Shown piece after piece: positions 63,248 to 64,000 of a DNA stretch of 64,000 bases. The translations under genes were made by a program, and so were the position numbers. The notes under the pieces are model-generated. The model saw only the letters and a program-made list of their open reading frames with translations. It did no database searches and was not told the origin of the DNA. The stretch's first letter is position 1. Every line of letters begins with the position of its first letter. The stretch comes from Paracraurococcus ruber (lineage in GTDB: Bacteria; Pseudomonadota; Alphaproteobacteria; Acetobacterales; Acetobacteraceae), in contig NZ_SMOA01000001.1 in NCBI RefSeq assembly GCF_004353985.1, positions 1 to 64,000 on the forward strand. The letters are read 5' to 3'.

Positions 63248-64000
63248 ATGGACGCGATCGCCGGCCTCTCCCTGGGCTTCTCGCATGCGCTGACCCTGAC
63301 GAATCTGGGCTGGGCGCTGCTGGGCTGCTTCCTCGGCACCGCGGTCGGCGTATTGCCGGGCATCGGGCCGGCGCTGACCATCGCGCTGCTGCTGCCGATC
63401 ACCTTCCAGGTGCCGGCGACCGGCGCCTTCATCCTGTTCTGCGGCGTCTTCTACGGCGCGATGTATGGCGGCTCCACCACCTCCATCCTGCTGAACACGC
63501 CGGGCGAGAGCGGGTCCATCATCACCGCGCTGGAAGGCGCGAAGATGGCGCGCAGCGGCCGCGCCGGCCCGGCCCTGGCGACGGCCGCCATCGGCAGCTT
63601 CGTCGCCGGCACCATCGGGACGCTGGGCATCAGCTTCCTGGGCCCGGTGGTGGTGGATGTCGCTCTCATGCTCGGCCCGGCCGAGTATTGCGCGCTGATG
63701 GTGCTGTGCTTCGTCACCGTATCGGCGGTGCTCGGCGGCTCCGCCTTGCGGGGGCTGACCAGCCTGTTCCTCGGCCTCGTGCTCGGGCTGGTCGGGATCG
63801 ACCTGCAGACCGGCCAGCCGCGCCTGACCTTCGGCATCCCGGAATTGCTGGACGGGGTGAATGTGGTGCTGGTCGCCGTCGCGCTCTTCGCGGTGGGGGA
63901 GACGCTGCACCTCGCCTGGCGGCATGTCGAAGGACGGCAGGAAGTGCGGCAGGTCGGCCGCCTCATGCTGTCCCGCGCCGATCTGCGGCGAAGCGTCGGG
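63248..64000 (+). CDS. tctA: TctA family large permease subunit, cut by the window end
   Basis: The first 251 codons of a TctA large membrane subunit (full length about 500). Diagnostic blocks are [20 protein letters not shown] and [20 protein letters not shown]. The frame is open to the right edge without a stop. It forms the transport channel with TctB and the Bug receptor encoded just upstream, completing a three-part secondary carboxylate transporter. Confidence 0.95.
   Translation, partial: MDAIAGLSLGFSHALTLTNLGWALLGCFLGTAVGVLPGIGPALTIALLLPITFQVPATGAFILFCGVFYGAMYGGSTTSILLNTPGESGSIITALEGAKMARSGRAGPALATAAIGSFVAGTIGTLGISFLGPVVVDVALMLGPAEYCALMVLCFVTVSAVLGGSALRGLTSLFLGLVLGLVGIDLQTGQPRLTFGIPELLDGVNVVLVAVALFAVGETLHLAWRHVEGRQEVRQVGRLMLSRADLRRSVG

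Overview
The window is a very GC-rich bacterial chromosome segment with dense coding on both strands. It looks like an alphaproteobacterium of the Acetobacteraceae, Roseomonas-like. The reasons are many orphan periplasmic receptors (TRAP, Bug/TctC, peptide ABC), a class I lysyl-tRNA synthetase, a class II ribonucleotide reductase, secreted RTX/FG-GAP repeat proteins, and a GTTC-N7-GTTC type SOS box. The taxonomic placement is inference. No rRNA, tRNA, CRISPR array or insertion sequence was seen.

Layout. 0.2-6.6 kb: uptake and catabolism genes, with two paralogous TRAP receptors flanking a DUF1275 membrane protein, an M81/MlrC-type metallopeptidase and a peptide-type ABC receptor. 6.9-9.6 kb: uppP and an ABC-F ATPase. 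9.7-16.9 kb: small metabolic genes, including a secreted ureidoglycolate-lyase-like protein, an F420-type (Ddn-like) oxidoreductase, a divergent pdxR/MocR regulator and PNPOx-like gene with a visible operator, an amidase and a metallo-beta-lactamase-fold hydrolase. 17.0-18.3 kb: a secreted RTX/FG-GAP protein. 18.3-21.9 kb: a HAD phosphatase, pyrD, an EamA transporter and a DUF952 protein.

21.9-35.3 kb: the most unusual part, a compact leftward phage-particle cassette with T7-like (podovirus) gene order. It encodes three small proteins of unknown function, then portal, scaffold, capsid, tail tube A, tail tube B, a gp14-like protein, tail fibre/tailspike, a TerS-like protein, TerL, a membrane/coiled-coil protein and a SleB-type wall hydrolase. 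No integrase, replication gene, phage RNA polymerase or large ejectosome proteins are visible. A textbook alphaproteobacterial LexA box lies 29 bp upstream of its first gene, and a LexA-like S24 regulator is divergently encoded. The cassette looks like a domesticated, SOS-controlled, head-bearing particle: a candidate podovirus-type gene transfer agent or a degenerate prophage.

36.3-43.6 kb: an MprF-like protein lacking its second synthetase lobe, lysK, then an acetamidase/formamidase, an SDR and a flavin monooxygenase. 44.1-52.0 kb: a 2635-residue RTX/Ig-like/Calx-beta/FG-GAP surface protein with nested tandem repeats. 52.1-64 kb: a polysaccharide flippase, class II nrdJ with candidate tandem NrdR boxes on its promoter, a Fur-like regulator, katG and divergent oxyR with an OxyR half-operator, then a Gfo/Idh/MocA oxidoreductase and a tripartite tricarboxylate transporter (receptor, TctB, partial TctA) running off the right end.
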